DNA from: a virus
Direction: 5' to 3' (one strand)
Virus record (IMG/VR): IMGVR_UViG_3300044707_000069
Span: 1-20,643 of that record
DNA: 20,643 bases
The position numbers and the translations under genes are program-made. Numbering within the stretch: the stretch's first letter is position 1; every line of letters begins with the position of its first letter. The notes beneath the pieces are model-generated. The model had not been told where the DNA came from and made no database searches. It was given only the letters and a program-made list of their open reading frames with translations. Positions 5,656 through 12,814 of this stretch are shown here, piece by piece.

Positions 5656-6470
5656 AACTTCATCCCAGGAGGGGTATATCCTTTGACCCAAGCCCATACT
5701 TTCTGCATAGCGCAGAAGGCAATGCCAGCTTGGTAGAGTTCGTCTTCGTCCCACACTTTTGTTTCAAGCTTGGTAGCATCGTTGGACGCTAGAACCACCG
5801 ACACACAAGCGCATTTGGGATTCTCGCTTGCATTTCTATATGCCCAAAGCTGTGCGCAATCTGTATCGTAGAAAGGATCGTACTTGGGATTAACCTTACG
5901 ATTCTTTAGGTCGATAATAGCGTCACCAACACCGCGTAGCTTGACGTAGGCATCACACCTGCCCGCATACCCTCCGCCGACAAGACCCTTTTCGCACCAG
6001 TAGGTTTTCTCAATGTTTGCATCGGCCCACTTCTTAAAGGTTTCGATGTACGGAGCAAGTGTTTCATCTCTGGATACGGCTCTTCCAAGGAGGATGTTTT
6101 CCATTTCCGTGTGCATTTTCGTGCCATGCTCAGCTGCCTTCGTTGTTGATTCTTTAGAGTCCTTAACCACTCTTCGAGCGTAGGTTTCGAGCGTTTCATT
6201 TTCCTCCTTTGGCAATGTCAATGACGACATAATTGCTTGTTCAATTTTCCAACTGGTCAATTGTGGCTTATCCAAAATAGACAAAATCGAAGTGACGCTA
6301 GGGTATAAACCCAGCTTGCGCGCATCGGCTACGGTTGTGTTTCTTTCCTTGCCGTTAGCCCCGATAATGACATGGGCAGACTCGCCTTTTTCTGAGTACC
6401 AATGTCCCGCCTGATCCGTTTGGACCAGACGGGAATTAGTAGGCTCTTTCGCTGTGATTGTAAGAGCCAT
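5652..6470 (-). CDS. PD-(D/E)XK exonuclease (RecB/Cas4-like)
   Basis: The 272-residue protein has the motif series of the RecB/Cas4-type PD-(D/E)XK nucleases: His120 in EHGTKMHTEME, Asp173 in GGYAGRCDAYV, the D-x-K pair Asp187/Lys189 in DAIIDLKNRK, and Gln207 in CAQLWAYR. In phages such enzymes act as 5'-3' exonucleases in recombination or in replication-end processing, next to a single-strand binding protein. The SSB-like gene is directly upstream (5-base gap), supporting that role. No iron-sulphur cysteine cluster of the Cas4 type is obvious. A good Shine-Dalgarno is not seen before ATG 6470, so it may depend on translation of the upstream gene. Confidence 0.85.
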   Translation of the reverse strand: MALTITAKEPTNSRLVQTDQAGHWYSEKGESAHVIIGANGKERNTTVADARKLGLYPSVTSILSILDKPQLTSWKIEQAIMSSLTLPKEENETLETYARRVVKDSKESTTKAAEHGTKMHTEMENILLGRAVSRDETLAPYIETFKKWADANIEKTYWCEKGLVGGGYAGRCDAYVKLRGVGDAIIDLKNRKVNPKYDPFYDTDCAQLWAYRNASENPKCACVSVVLASNDATKLETKVWDEDELYQAGIAFCAMQKVWAWVKGYTPPGMKL

Positions 6471-6475
6471 TTGAT

Positions 6476-7117
6476 TTAGAATGGCACTTGGTTGCCGTCT
6501 GCGTCCACCTCGACCTTAGTGGCCGTGGACTTTCCAGCAGCGGTAGCAAACTCCTTGGAAGCACGAATCTTTTCCTGCAACCAATCGGGCATATCGTTGA
6601 ACTGACCAGCCTCACCCTGCTCGATCTCGTAATACAACTGATCGTTAGTGGTAGTAGCTGGTGCTTTCATGCCCTTGGGCAGTTTGGATGCACCTGCGAT
6701 GGCACAGTATTGCCGACCCTGCTGGCTGGTCTTGTGGATCAGCGTCAGCATGGCTGGCTTGCCCAACAGGTTCTTCAAGCTGAACGCTTGGAGTTCCTTG
6801 GAGGTAAAGGTCTGACCGCGCCATTGTTCGAGAAGCTTGCGAAGGCTTGCTTTCTCGCCAAGGCTACGGGTCTGTTCGATGGAAACGACCATAGGCTTTT
6901 GGACTGTGGTGCGTTTGCCATTCTCCTCGACCTCAAACTCATCGGTTTGATCGGGCAACTCAAAGGTTAAGCGAACTTTAGGTGTCCACTTCTCTTGGTT
7001 GTCCCAATTAGTCTTCTGGTGGCCTAGGTCAACTAGGCTGTAGAGAACGCCTACAGTAGCTCCCGCTTCTGGTAGTTTGCGCTCTTGTTTTGCTGATTCA
7101 CTTAATGTTAGTGCCAT
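6476..7117 (-). CDS. Phage single-stranded DNA-binding protein (putative)
   Basis: The 213-residue protein has a β-rich core, VGVLYSLVDLG (23-33), VRLTFELPDQ, then SLGEKASLRKLLEQWRGQTF (106-125) and LLGKPAMLTLIHKTSQQGR, followed by a low-complexity linker and an acidic/hydrophobic C-terminus ending DADGNQVPF. This order is what I know from phage proteins usually annotated as SSB or replication-associated proteins with an OB-like fold, and the acidic C-terminal tip is typical of SSBs. It would coat ssDNA during replication and recombination with the exonuclease downstream and the resolvase upstream. AAAGGAGAAATAAC before ATG 7117 is a good ribosome site. Confidence 0.7.
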   Translation of the reverse strand: MALTLSESAKQERKLPEAGATVGVLYSLVDLGHQKTNWDNQEKWTPKVRLTFELPDQTDEFEVEENGKRTTVQKPMVVSIEQTRSLGEKASLRKLLEQWRGQTFTSKELQAFSLKNLLGKPAMLTLIHKTSQQGRQYCAIAGASKLPKGMKAPATTTNDQLYYEIEQGEAGQFNDMPDWLQEKIRASKEFATAAGKSTATKVEVDADGNQVPF

Positions 7118-7129
7118 GTTATTTCTCCT

Positions 7130-7576
7130 TTATTTATTTGGGTTGTTTATGTTGGGGGTAAGTTCGTCAAAAGCTGGGGACTTAACGTAGTAGCCCTGCG
7201 CGATGGTTGCGGTCTTTGCATACTCAATAGTCACATTGGCTGGCGCGATCTGTCGAGCTAATTCGCACACGCTGTCGGCGGTCATTATGACTAGCCATTC
7301 TTTGCGTCCGTTACGGCGGAAGAATACAGATGGGATCTTGCCCTTCGGACAATCCCGCTTGGATTGTTCCATCCACTCTTCGGGCTTGAGTGCTTGGCAG
7401 CGTTTGCCTTCTATGTGAAATGGGAAATTCTCGCAGACCACATCACCGCTACCGCCTTCTGGATTGCCTGCGAACTGTTGGCTACGGCGAGCCTTCTGCC
7501 AGCCCTGCTCCCGCAAGTAATTTGCTAATTCTCGCTCACCCGCTGCACCTTTAGCCCGACTATTGATTTTGCCCAT
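7130..7576 (-). CDS. Holliday-junction-resolvase-like PD-(D/E)XK nuclease
   Basis: The 148-residue protein has the compact motif set of archaeal/phage Hjc-like and related resolvases: KGAAGEREL (9-17, catalytic Glu), RRSQQFAGNP, GGSGDVV (41-47, Asp45) and FHIEGKRC (53-60, Glu56-x-Lys58). These enzymes cut branched DNA in recombination and before packaging. Spacing E-D-ExK is normal and the length usual. It is followed after 12 bases by the SSB-like gene. Upstream of the ATG at 7576 lies a hairpin (7577-7606) rather than a clear Shine-Dalgarno. A general restriction-like nuclease is the alternative. Confidence 0.78.
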   Translation of the reverse strand: MGKINSRAKGAAGERELANYLREQGWQKARRSQQFAGNPEGGSGDVVCENFPFHIEGKRCQALKPEEWMEQSKRDCPKGKIPSVFFRRNGRKEWLVIMTADSVCELARQIAPANVTIEYAKTATIAQGYYVKSPAFDELTPNINNPNK

Positions 7577-7606
7577 CCATCGGGTTTAGCTGTCAACCCG
7601 CGATGG
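7577..7606 (-). promoter_or_regulatory. Hairpin touching the resolvase start codon
   Basis: CCATC GGGTT (7577-7586) pairs with AACCC (7595-7599) and GATGG (7602-7606), leaving a two-base GC bulge and an eight-base loop. On the mRNA the stem ends right at the ATG of the gene at 7130-7576 and includes the purine-rich sequence that would serve as its ribosome site. It could control translation or be a protein-binding operator. There is no downstream U-run in the minus direction, so it is not a terminator for the leftward transcripts. The 50-base AT-rich spacer 7577-7630 may also hold a promoter, but no good -35/-10 pair was found. Confidence 0.4.
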
Positions 7607-7630
7607 TGTCGATATATATTTTAATCTATT

Positions 7631-7810
7631 TCAGTTCCGCCAAGTCTTATTAGCGCGGCTAATATCCTCATTAAATCTTCTAATCATTGCCATCATGGTC
7701 AGCTTCTCTACGATCTTCTTGTTCTTCTTGACCCAAGCCACAGCTTCATCAAAGGATTCTGCATCCTTCAGCCCTTCCTCAAACTTAGCCCAAGCCTCTT
7801 TCTCGTTCAC
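7631..7810 (-). CDS. Hypothetical protein, 59 residues, GTG start
   Basis: Helical protein with NEKEAWAKFEEGLKDAES and VAWVKKNKKIVEKLTMMAMI, no family recognised. The chosen start is GTG 7810, which overlaps the TGA of the gene upstream as GTGA, matching the style of this genome. An in-frame ATG at 7852 would add 14 residues and overlap the upstream gene by 46 bases; neither start has a strong Shine-Dalgarno. It is the last gene before a 54-base spacer. Confidence 0.6.
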   Translation of the reverse strand: MNEKEAWAKFEEGLKDAESFDEAVAWVKKNKKIVEKLTMMAMIRRFNEDISRANKTWRN

Positions 7811-8190
7811 AAGCTTTGGAATACACGCCAGTTCTGGCCTGTCGATGGGCAAAGTTTAGTTGTTATGCTTTTGCACTTGGCGATGGGCAACAGCCAGAAT
7901 AGATCATCGTTCATGCCCCAGCAGGCCACATAATCCACGCCACTGATGGCGCGCTTGGGGATATTGAAACCATTGCCACTGCTGGTAGTGAAGCGGTACT
8001 TGGTGCGCCCAGGTTCTACGGTCTGTGCGGTCTTAACTTGGATGCGGTAAAACTTATTGTTCTTCTCGGCCACCACATCATAACCAGCAAAATCCTCGTA
8101 AGGCGTAAGCACGTTGTACCCGCAGCGTAGCAACGCGCCAGTGACGCGAGCAACACCTACTGCTCCAACTTGGCGTGATGTTAATTTCAT
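7807..8190 (-). CDS. PD-(D/E)XK-like endonuclease (intron-associated type)
   Basis: The 127-residue protein starting MKLTSRQVGAVG resembles the short PD-(D/E)XK family linked to group I introns (PDDEXK_5 type): helix VARVTGALLRCGYNVLTPY, then FAGYDVVAEKNNKFYRIQVKTAQ with Asp38 and the Q-x-K pair Gln51/Lys53, and a C-terminal DYVACWGMNDDLFWLLPI strand-rich part. The usual early glutamate of the first helix is missing and Gln replaces Glu in the ExK position, so activity is uncertain. ATG at 8190 was chosen; a longer reading from a TTG at 8238 would run across the start of the plus-strand gene. It is divergent from that gene with only 38 bases between starts. Confidence 0.65.
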   Translation of the reverse strand: MKLTSRQVGAVGVARVTGALLRCGYNVLTPYEDFAGYDVVAEKNNKFYRIQVKTAQTVEPGRTKYRFTTSSGNGFNIPKRAISGVDYVACWGMNDDLFWLLPIAKCKSITTKLCPSTGQNWRVFQSL

Positions 8191-8228
8191 CCTTGACGGC
8201 TTTCGGTTTGTACTAGAGACTTTTCCCA

Positions 8229-8567
8229 ATGAAAGCAATAATAACTATGACACTGACGGCGATGCTGATGGCATCGGTGATGGCGGATGATTTTGATGGC
8301 GGAGTATATGACTCTGGATACGCCGTGTTTAGCGGTGGCAAAGGATTGGCTATAACATCAAATGGATTGATAGTAGATAATGGCATACTCAAGCAAACTC
8401 CTAATGGATGTTATTCCTCATGTGGAGATGTTTATTATGGTGGGAACGAAATTGTAACAAAGAGTGGATACCTTTATTATGGATCAAATGGTACAAAGGT
8501 GCAGGTTGGTCAATATTATTCTGGAACGGCTGGATCAACCTATGTGTTTGAGGACGATTCAGAATAA
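8229..8567 (+). CDS. Small secreted protein, only plus-strand gene
   Basis: The 112-residue product has a clear N-terminal signal peptide: MKAIITMTLTAMLMASVMA, with cleavage likely before DDFDGG. The mature part is rich in Gly, Tyr, Ser and Asn, with short β-like units (SGYAVFSGGKGLAIT, SNGLIVDNGILKQ, DVYYGGNEIVTKSGYLYYGSNG) and two cysteines in CYSSC; it looks like a small β-rich exported protein. It is on the opposite strand to everything else. Its start is 38 bases from the divergent nuclease start, and its TAA is immediately followed by the stop (TAG read on the minus strand) of the muralytic gene, with no space between. Phage genes set like this are often morons acting on the host envelope. 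No family recognised; no strong promoter or Shine-Dalgarno is seen upstream. Confidence 0.75.
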   Translation: MKAIITMTLTAMLMASVMADDFDGGVYDSGYAVFSGGKGLAITSNGLIVDNGILKQTPNGCYSSCGDVYYGGNEIVTKSGYLYYGSNGTKVQVGQYYSGTAGSTYVFEDDSE

Positions 8568-9293
8568 CTAACCACTCCCAAATGCGTTAAGCCTATTATT
8601 GATTCTGTTCTCAAGACCAACAATAAACTTCTTCCTTCTTGGGTCAGCACCAGCCCTAGCTCTTTCATCATTTAATTGCGCTTGGCTTGCTGCAATCATA
8701 AGTTGCTTTGGATTTACTCCTCCAATAGCAGCAAGCGTCTTTGGACCAATAGCTCCGTCAACCGCAACCTTTACTCCCAGCGAGTTTAGTCCCTCTTGGA
8801 GATACTTTGTTGCCCCGCCCATACCTCTATTAAACGCCATATCCTGGGCGAATGGCTGGATTGCTTGTGGAAGCTTCGATACGAGAGGTGCTGTGTATTC
8901 GCTGATATATTTTGCGGCTGCTTCCTCCCTGTCTTGGGCTGGCAAGCCTGCAATCTTTCTGAATGCTTCTGGATGGTATCTGTCATTGATTCCAGCTACC
9001 TCATAATCTCCACCCATATCACCAGCAGGCAAGGCATATACCGCAAGATTGCCTTTCTTGTCCCTTCGGCCTTCCCAATTTACTGTTGTTTTAGCTGCAT
9101 TTATTAAGTCAAGGCCAGATTCCCTAGCCTCTGGCTCAATAACATCATAACCAAGATCAGTTTTGGGTTGTTCTGGCGTGACGCTCTCAATTTGATTATT
9201 GATTGGTTGTGCTTGCCGTACAATTGGCTGTTGAACTGGAGCAGCACTAGGTTGGGGAATGTTTGCCTGCATCATCTTTTCGTAGCGTTCCAT
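8568..9293 (-). CDS. GH108-like peptidoglycan hydrolase with PG-binding domain
   Basis: 241 residues. Residues 1-60 are a Pro/Gln-rich disordered arm that includes TDLGYDVIEPEARE (45-58), a motif shared with the large protein upstream. The catalytic region resembles glycosyl hydrolase family 108 muramidases: NWEG (72-75) with candidate catalytic Glu74, DMGGDYEVAGINDRYHPEAF (92-111), DREEAAAKYISEYT and MAFNRGMGGATKYLQ (152-166). The next part, VKVAVDGAIGPKTLAAI (174-190), is a peptidoglycan-binding segment. No signal peptide or holin is adjacent, and it lies after the internal virion genes, so it may be a virion-carried wall-degrading enzyme for DNA entry rather than, or as well as, an endolysin. 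AAAGGAGAAATAAA precedes ATG 9293. Confidence 0.8.
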   Translation of the reverse strand: MERYEKMMQANIPQPSAAPVQQPIVRQAQPINNQIESVTPEQPKTDLGYDVIEPEARESGLDLINAAKTTVNWEGRRDKKGNLAVYALPAGDMGGDYEVAGINDRYHPEAFRKIAGLPAQDREEAAAKYISEYTAPLVSKLPQAIQPFAQDMAFNRGMGGATKYLQEGLNSLGVKVAVDGAIGPKTLAAIGGVNPKQLMIAASQAQLNDERARAGADPRRKKFIVGLENRINNRLNAFGSG

Positions 9294-9294
9294 T

Positions 9295-12200
9295 TTATTT
9301 CTCCTTTGGTGTCAAGTAATCCCTATTGTACTTTAGGAATTGCCTTTTGCCATCTTCAGCACCACGCTCATACGCTTTTTCTAAAGCCTTAATTTTGAAA
9401 TCTGCATCCATTCCATCAAATGTTGCGCTCTGGAATAGATTATCCACAAGAGCCTTTCTTCTTTGGCCTACATACTCTTGATAAATTGCGTACTGGTTCT
9501 GATCAAGCTGGTAAGTAATTTTTTTGTCCATAACATTCCTTGATGGAACAGATGGCAACGCATCGGCATTTCCAGTTTCCTTCCATAACCTATATAGGGC
9601 AAGGTTGGATTCATCACTCGGAACTACTCTTGACCTTGTGAAATCAAGAAAATTGTATAGAAACGGATTTGCTCCTTCTGGAGTCTGTTTAACTGGATTC
9701 CCCCACATATCTCTTTTGAGTGGCAACTCTTCTGCTCCAATAGCCTCGCGCGCAAACTCTGGCATCTTTGATTTAAGAACATTTGCAAATAGTTGCAGGC
9801 TATCATCAGTTTTGGGATCAACCATATTTTCCCGACTTGCCTTATTGAAGGCCTGCAATGTATTCGGGAATGGTATTGATGAAATTGTTCCGTATAGTGA
9901 TTCTAGGTAGCTGTCATAATCTTCTTTTGAGATTGCATTAAGAAGAGTGTTTGTACTCTTTAAGAATGTTTGATTGAGCGTATAGCTTGCGACTGAAGGC
10001 AAGCCCTTGAGGGTTACATCAAGAACATCCTCCAGCAATCCAGAGCCTTCATTCTTGCTTAATACATTTGAATAGACGTTAAAGATTGTTCCAAGATAAC
10101 CAAAATTCTCGTAGCTCTTTATGTCGTCACCAGCTTGGATTGCTGGATCTTCTCCATTCAATAGTCTATTCAATCCAGACATATTTATGGTATTCGGAGG
10201 TTGTGTTTCGTATTGGATTCCACGCTCTTTTGCAGACTTCGAGGCAGATCCAGTAATAACTCCAGCGCGATACAAGGCAGCAGCCGTACCTCCAATTACT
10301 GTACCAACTATTCCTTTTGCCGCAGCTTCGAGTGATTTTTTTCTGTCTCCCTTAACTGCGTAATACGCGCTTTTAGAAAACGCCAATCCTGGTACTGCAA
10401 CATCAACAACATCAGTAACAACATTAACAGGAGTTTTTGTATATGGAGCAATAACTGCTTTGGTTAGCGGACCAACAATGGGAATACTTTTTACCGCATT
10501 TGCAACAACACCAACCACTGCCGTAAGCTTTGTGTCCTGCTGAAATGTGGCTTCTGCCGCTTCATTTGATATATTTTTTAATTCTGTTTTTGTCGGGAAT
10601 CTTACGCTTGCAATAACTTCCTCTGGGGTTTTGCCAGCCAAAATAGCTTGTTGGGCAAGAAGTCTTCCCTCTGCAAATCCTCTGGCTGGAACGTCGCCAA
10701 GAGTTAATACCCTGCCTACTGGCTCAGTGTACAATCCAATTATCCCTTCGGTAAGTTTTCGGACTCGGTCAATAAGAGCAATATTACCTTTTGCATTTGT
10801 AACCATGTCCTTTCCAGTAAATGCTTGGGCTAAAGATTTGAATACAGTAAATCCCTTAACTCCTTCTCCAGCCAGAGCAGATGACGCTGGAATGCCTTCA
10901 CCAAGGAATGCCCTAATTGCTTCCTTGGTTTTTTCAGCCCCACGAATTATTGCGCCTCTTGTTGTCAGCGCAGACTGAGCCATTGTCCTTGGCTGCTTTG
11001 TTACATAGCTTATTACCGCATCGCCAGCGTTTGCTAGTGATCTCACGCCAAGCTGTCCAACTGCTCTAGCTACGTTGAATACTGGATTTTTTACAAGAGA
11101 CAATGGGCTTAACAGTGTAATCTGTATTCCTTGTGGAAGTGTTTCTCCGAGAATTTTCTTTGGGAAAATGCTGTCTGAATATTTCTGAAGTTTTGCTGCC
11201 GCGCTGGCTGCTGCAATTCTTGCGTTTCCAGCAATAGCAGCAGCCTTATCGGTTAAACTTGATCTATAATTTGCTTCCGCTTTAACCAATTCGGCTTTTG
11301 CATTTTTACTTGCATTAAATAATCTAAGAACCTTGTCGCTTACGTCTTTGGGTATATTTCTATTAGCCGCCTCCGCTGCCTTTGATATGGTCGCCAAATA
11401 CCCAGTAGGCGTGTTTAGGTACTCACGCACATTCCTCAAGGATACGCCAGCCAGCGATGCTGCCTTAGTAAATTCATCCCAATTGATTGCAGCAGATGCT
11501 GGGTCTGCATCAATCTGCCTTGCGGCTAGTATTGCATTTGCCCCTGCTCTTTCGGCATCATCATACGCTGACGAGGTAATGCTTCTTCTTGCAATGACAT
11601 TCAGCTCGTCATCGGATAGCTCTTCAAGGTTTCCCTTAATAGCACCTAGTGGAACATTCTGCCTTACCGTGCTTGGCTGAAGTGCAACCTCTGCCTTGAA
11701 TGGCTCTGGTGCTTTTTCGGATTTCAACACGCGTTCAGCAGTTCTTGCAATTTTAGATCCTTCTGGAACTTCTGGCATCTTAAACTCTGGCCGTACTGTG
11801 CCAGACTCAAATCCAGCCTCTCCAACTACGCCTTGGCGAATTGGTTGCTGACCCTCAATAGTCCCGATAACCTCTGATGGCTGCGCCTTTACCTGCAAGG
11901 ACGGAGTAGCCTTTGGCTGCAACAATTGCTGAAGCTTGTCAATACCCTTTGTAGGACCAGCAAGTCCAGCACCAACAGCCATAGGCGTTGCAATCTCAAG
12001 AGACTTTGTTGTTATTGGGAACATCGCAATATCGGCTTCACGCATTCTTTGATAATCCGCATAGCCTTGCTCACCAGCCAAGATTCTTGCAAGTCCAGCT
12101 TGCCCCATTTCGCCTGCTTTATATCCAGCAGCACCACCAGCCAATCCTCCAGCAAGTATCCCAACTGGACCAGCAGGTGCGCCAGCAACACCGCCAAGGA

Positions 12201-12810
12201 TTGTGCCAGCAACAGCACTAGCTCCAGGTATAATCTGTTCTCCAACCGACCTTAATGATGCGCCAACGAGTGTTGGTGGCTTTTCCTCAATACGAACAAC
12301 CCGACCATCCTTGGCCTTCCCAACGGCAAATCCAACGCCTTTCTCTTTATCAAATCCAGAAGATACAGTAAGCACGCCCTCATCCATTGCCTTCCTAACG
12401 GCTGGCAACGCTGCTGGTTGGATCATTCCCTTTTGGATTGCTTCTTCGGTTGGAGCGTATCCTGCGGATATAGACCCATCTGGCCTTGTCTCTGGAGGTA
12501 AAGCCTCAAGCGCATCTGTTGCCTTGAGCAACGCTTCTTGTTGAGATAGTCCAGACTGAAGGTTTTTATTTACTTCATTTGCTAGAAAATCAGCACGCTC
12601 TGGCGCGTAAACGTCAAGCGGATTCCCGCCCTGCGAAACGTAGTCTCGCTTGATTTGGGATAGGTACTGCCTATCTGGTTCGATTACTTCAAATGATTCC
12701 GAAGGCGTTGGTTTAGCGTTTTCTGGCTCAATTACGTCATAGCCAGCATTCTGCTGATCTGCCTTTACCTCTGGCTCAATAATGTCAAACCCCAAGTCGG
12801 GACTTGCCAT
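9295..12810 (-). CDS. Very large internal virion / polyvalent-type protein, 1171 residues
   Basis: The N-terminus holds three copies of a short acidic motif: DLGFDIIEPE (5-14), AGYDVIEPE (22-30) and SFEVIEPD (39-46). A glycine-zipper stretch, SAVAGTILGGVAGAPAGPVG and following (198-229), could insert in a membrane. A central Ala/Lys-rich helical part follows. The later segment VIAPYTKTPVNVVTDVVDVA, the Ala-rich helix, and RAGVITGSASKSAKERGI are like the LPD38-type domain of large polyvalent phage proteins (recalled, not verified). The last 150 residues are rich in aromatic residues and helices. Position between core-type proteins and the muramidase fits the ejection protein role filled by gp15/gp16 in T7-like phages: forming a channel across the cell envelope. 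Ribosome site AAGGAT precedes ATG 12810 and the gap to the gene before it is four bases. Confidence 0.7.
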   Translation of the reverse strand: MASPDLGFDIIEPEVKADQQNAGYDVIEPENAKPTPSESFEVIEPDRQYLSQIKRDYVSQGGNPLDVYAPERADFLANEVNKNLQSGLSQQEALLKATDALEALPPETRPDGSISAGYAPTEEAIQKGMIQPAALPAVRKAMDEGVLTVSSGFDKEKGVGFAVGKAKDGRVVRIEEKPPTLVGASLRSVGEQIIPGASAVAGTILGGVAGAPAGPVGILAGGLAGGAAGYKAGEMGQAGLARILAGEQGYADYQRMREADIAMFPITTKSLEIATPMAVGAGLAGPTKGIDKLQQLLQPKATPSLQVKAQPSEVIGTIEGQQPIRQGVVGEAGFESGTVRPEFKMPEVPEGSKIARTAERVLKSEKAPEPFKAEVALQPSTVRQNVPLGAIKGNLEELSDDELNVIARRSITSSAYDDAERAGANAILAARQIDADPASAAINWDEFTKAASLAGVSLRNVREYLNTPTGYLATISKAAEAANRNIPKDVSDKVLRLFNASKNAKAELVKAEANYRSSLTDKAAAIAGNARIAAASAAAKLQKYSDSIFPKKILGETLPQGIQITLLSPLSLVKNPVFNVARAVGQLGVRSLANAGDAVISYVTKQPRTMAQSALTTRGAIIRGAEKTKEAIRAFLGEGIPASSALAGEGVKGFTVFKSLAQAFTGKDMVTNAKGNIALIDRVRKLTEGIIGLYTEPVGRVLTLGDVPARGFAEGRLLAQQAILAGKTPEEVIASVRFPTKTELKNISNEAAEATFQQDTKLTAVVGVVANAVKSIPIVGPLTKAVIAPYTKTPVNVVTDVVDVAVPGLAFSKSAYYAVKGDRKKSLEAAAKGIVGTVIGGTAAALYRAGVITGSASKSAKERGIQYETQPPNTINMSGLNRLLNGEDPAIQAGDDIKSYENFGYLGTIFNVYSNVLSKNEGSGLLEDVLDVTLKGLPSVASYTLNQTFLKSTNTLLNAISKEDYDSYLESLYGTISSIPFPNTLQAFNKASRENMVDPKTDDSLQLFANVLKSKMPEFAREAIGAEELPLKRDMWGNPVKQTPEGANPFLYNFLDFTRSRVVPSDESNLALYRLWKETGNADALPSVPSRNVMDKKITYQLDQNQYAIYQEYVGQRRKALVDNLFQSATFDGMDADFKIKALEKAYERGAEDGKRQFLKYNRDYLTPKEK

Positions 12811-12814
12811 TGGA

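Noticed and set aside
6488-6970. Plus-strand 160-codon ORF
   Set aside because: It is antisense to the SSB-like gene, which has a strong ribosome site and fits the module; the plus-strand product has no recognisable features.
8193-8221. Promoter for the plus-strand secreted gene (TTGACG at 8193)
   Set aside because: No -10-like hexamer stands at a proper distance; the nearest, TACTAG, is only 12 bases away.
3678-8567. Holin assignment for the small membrane or secreted protein
   Set aside because: Neither is next to the muramidase in the same unit; the secreted one has a cleavable signal peptide and no second membrane segment.
11333-11680. Plus-strand ORFs inside the 1171-residue gene (also at 9524, 10121, 10547, 12203)
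   Set aside because: All are antisense to a continuous, well-started minus-strand gene and have no ribosome sites or motifs.
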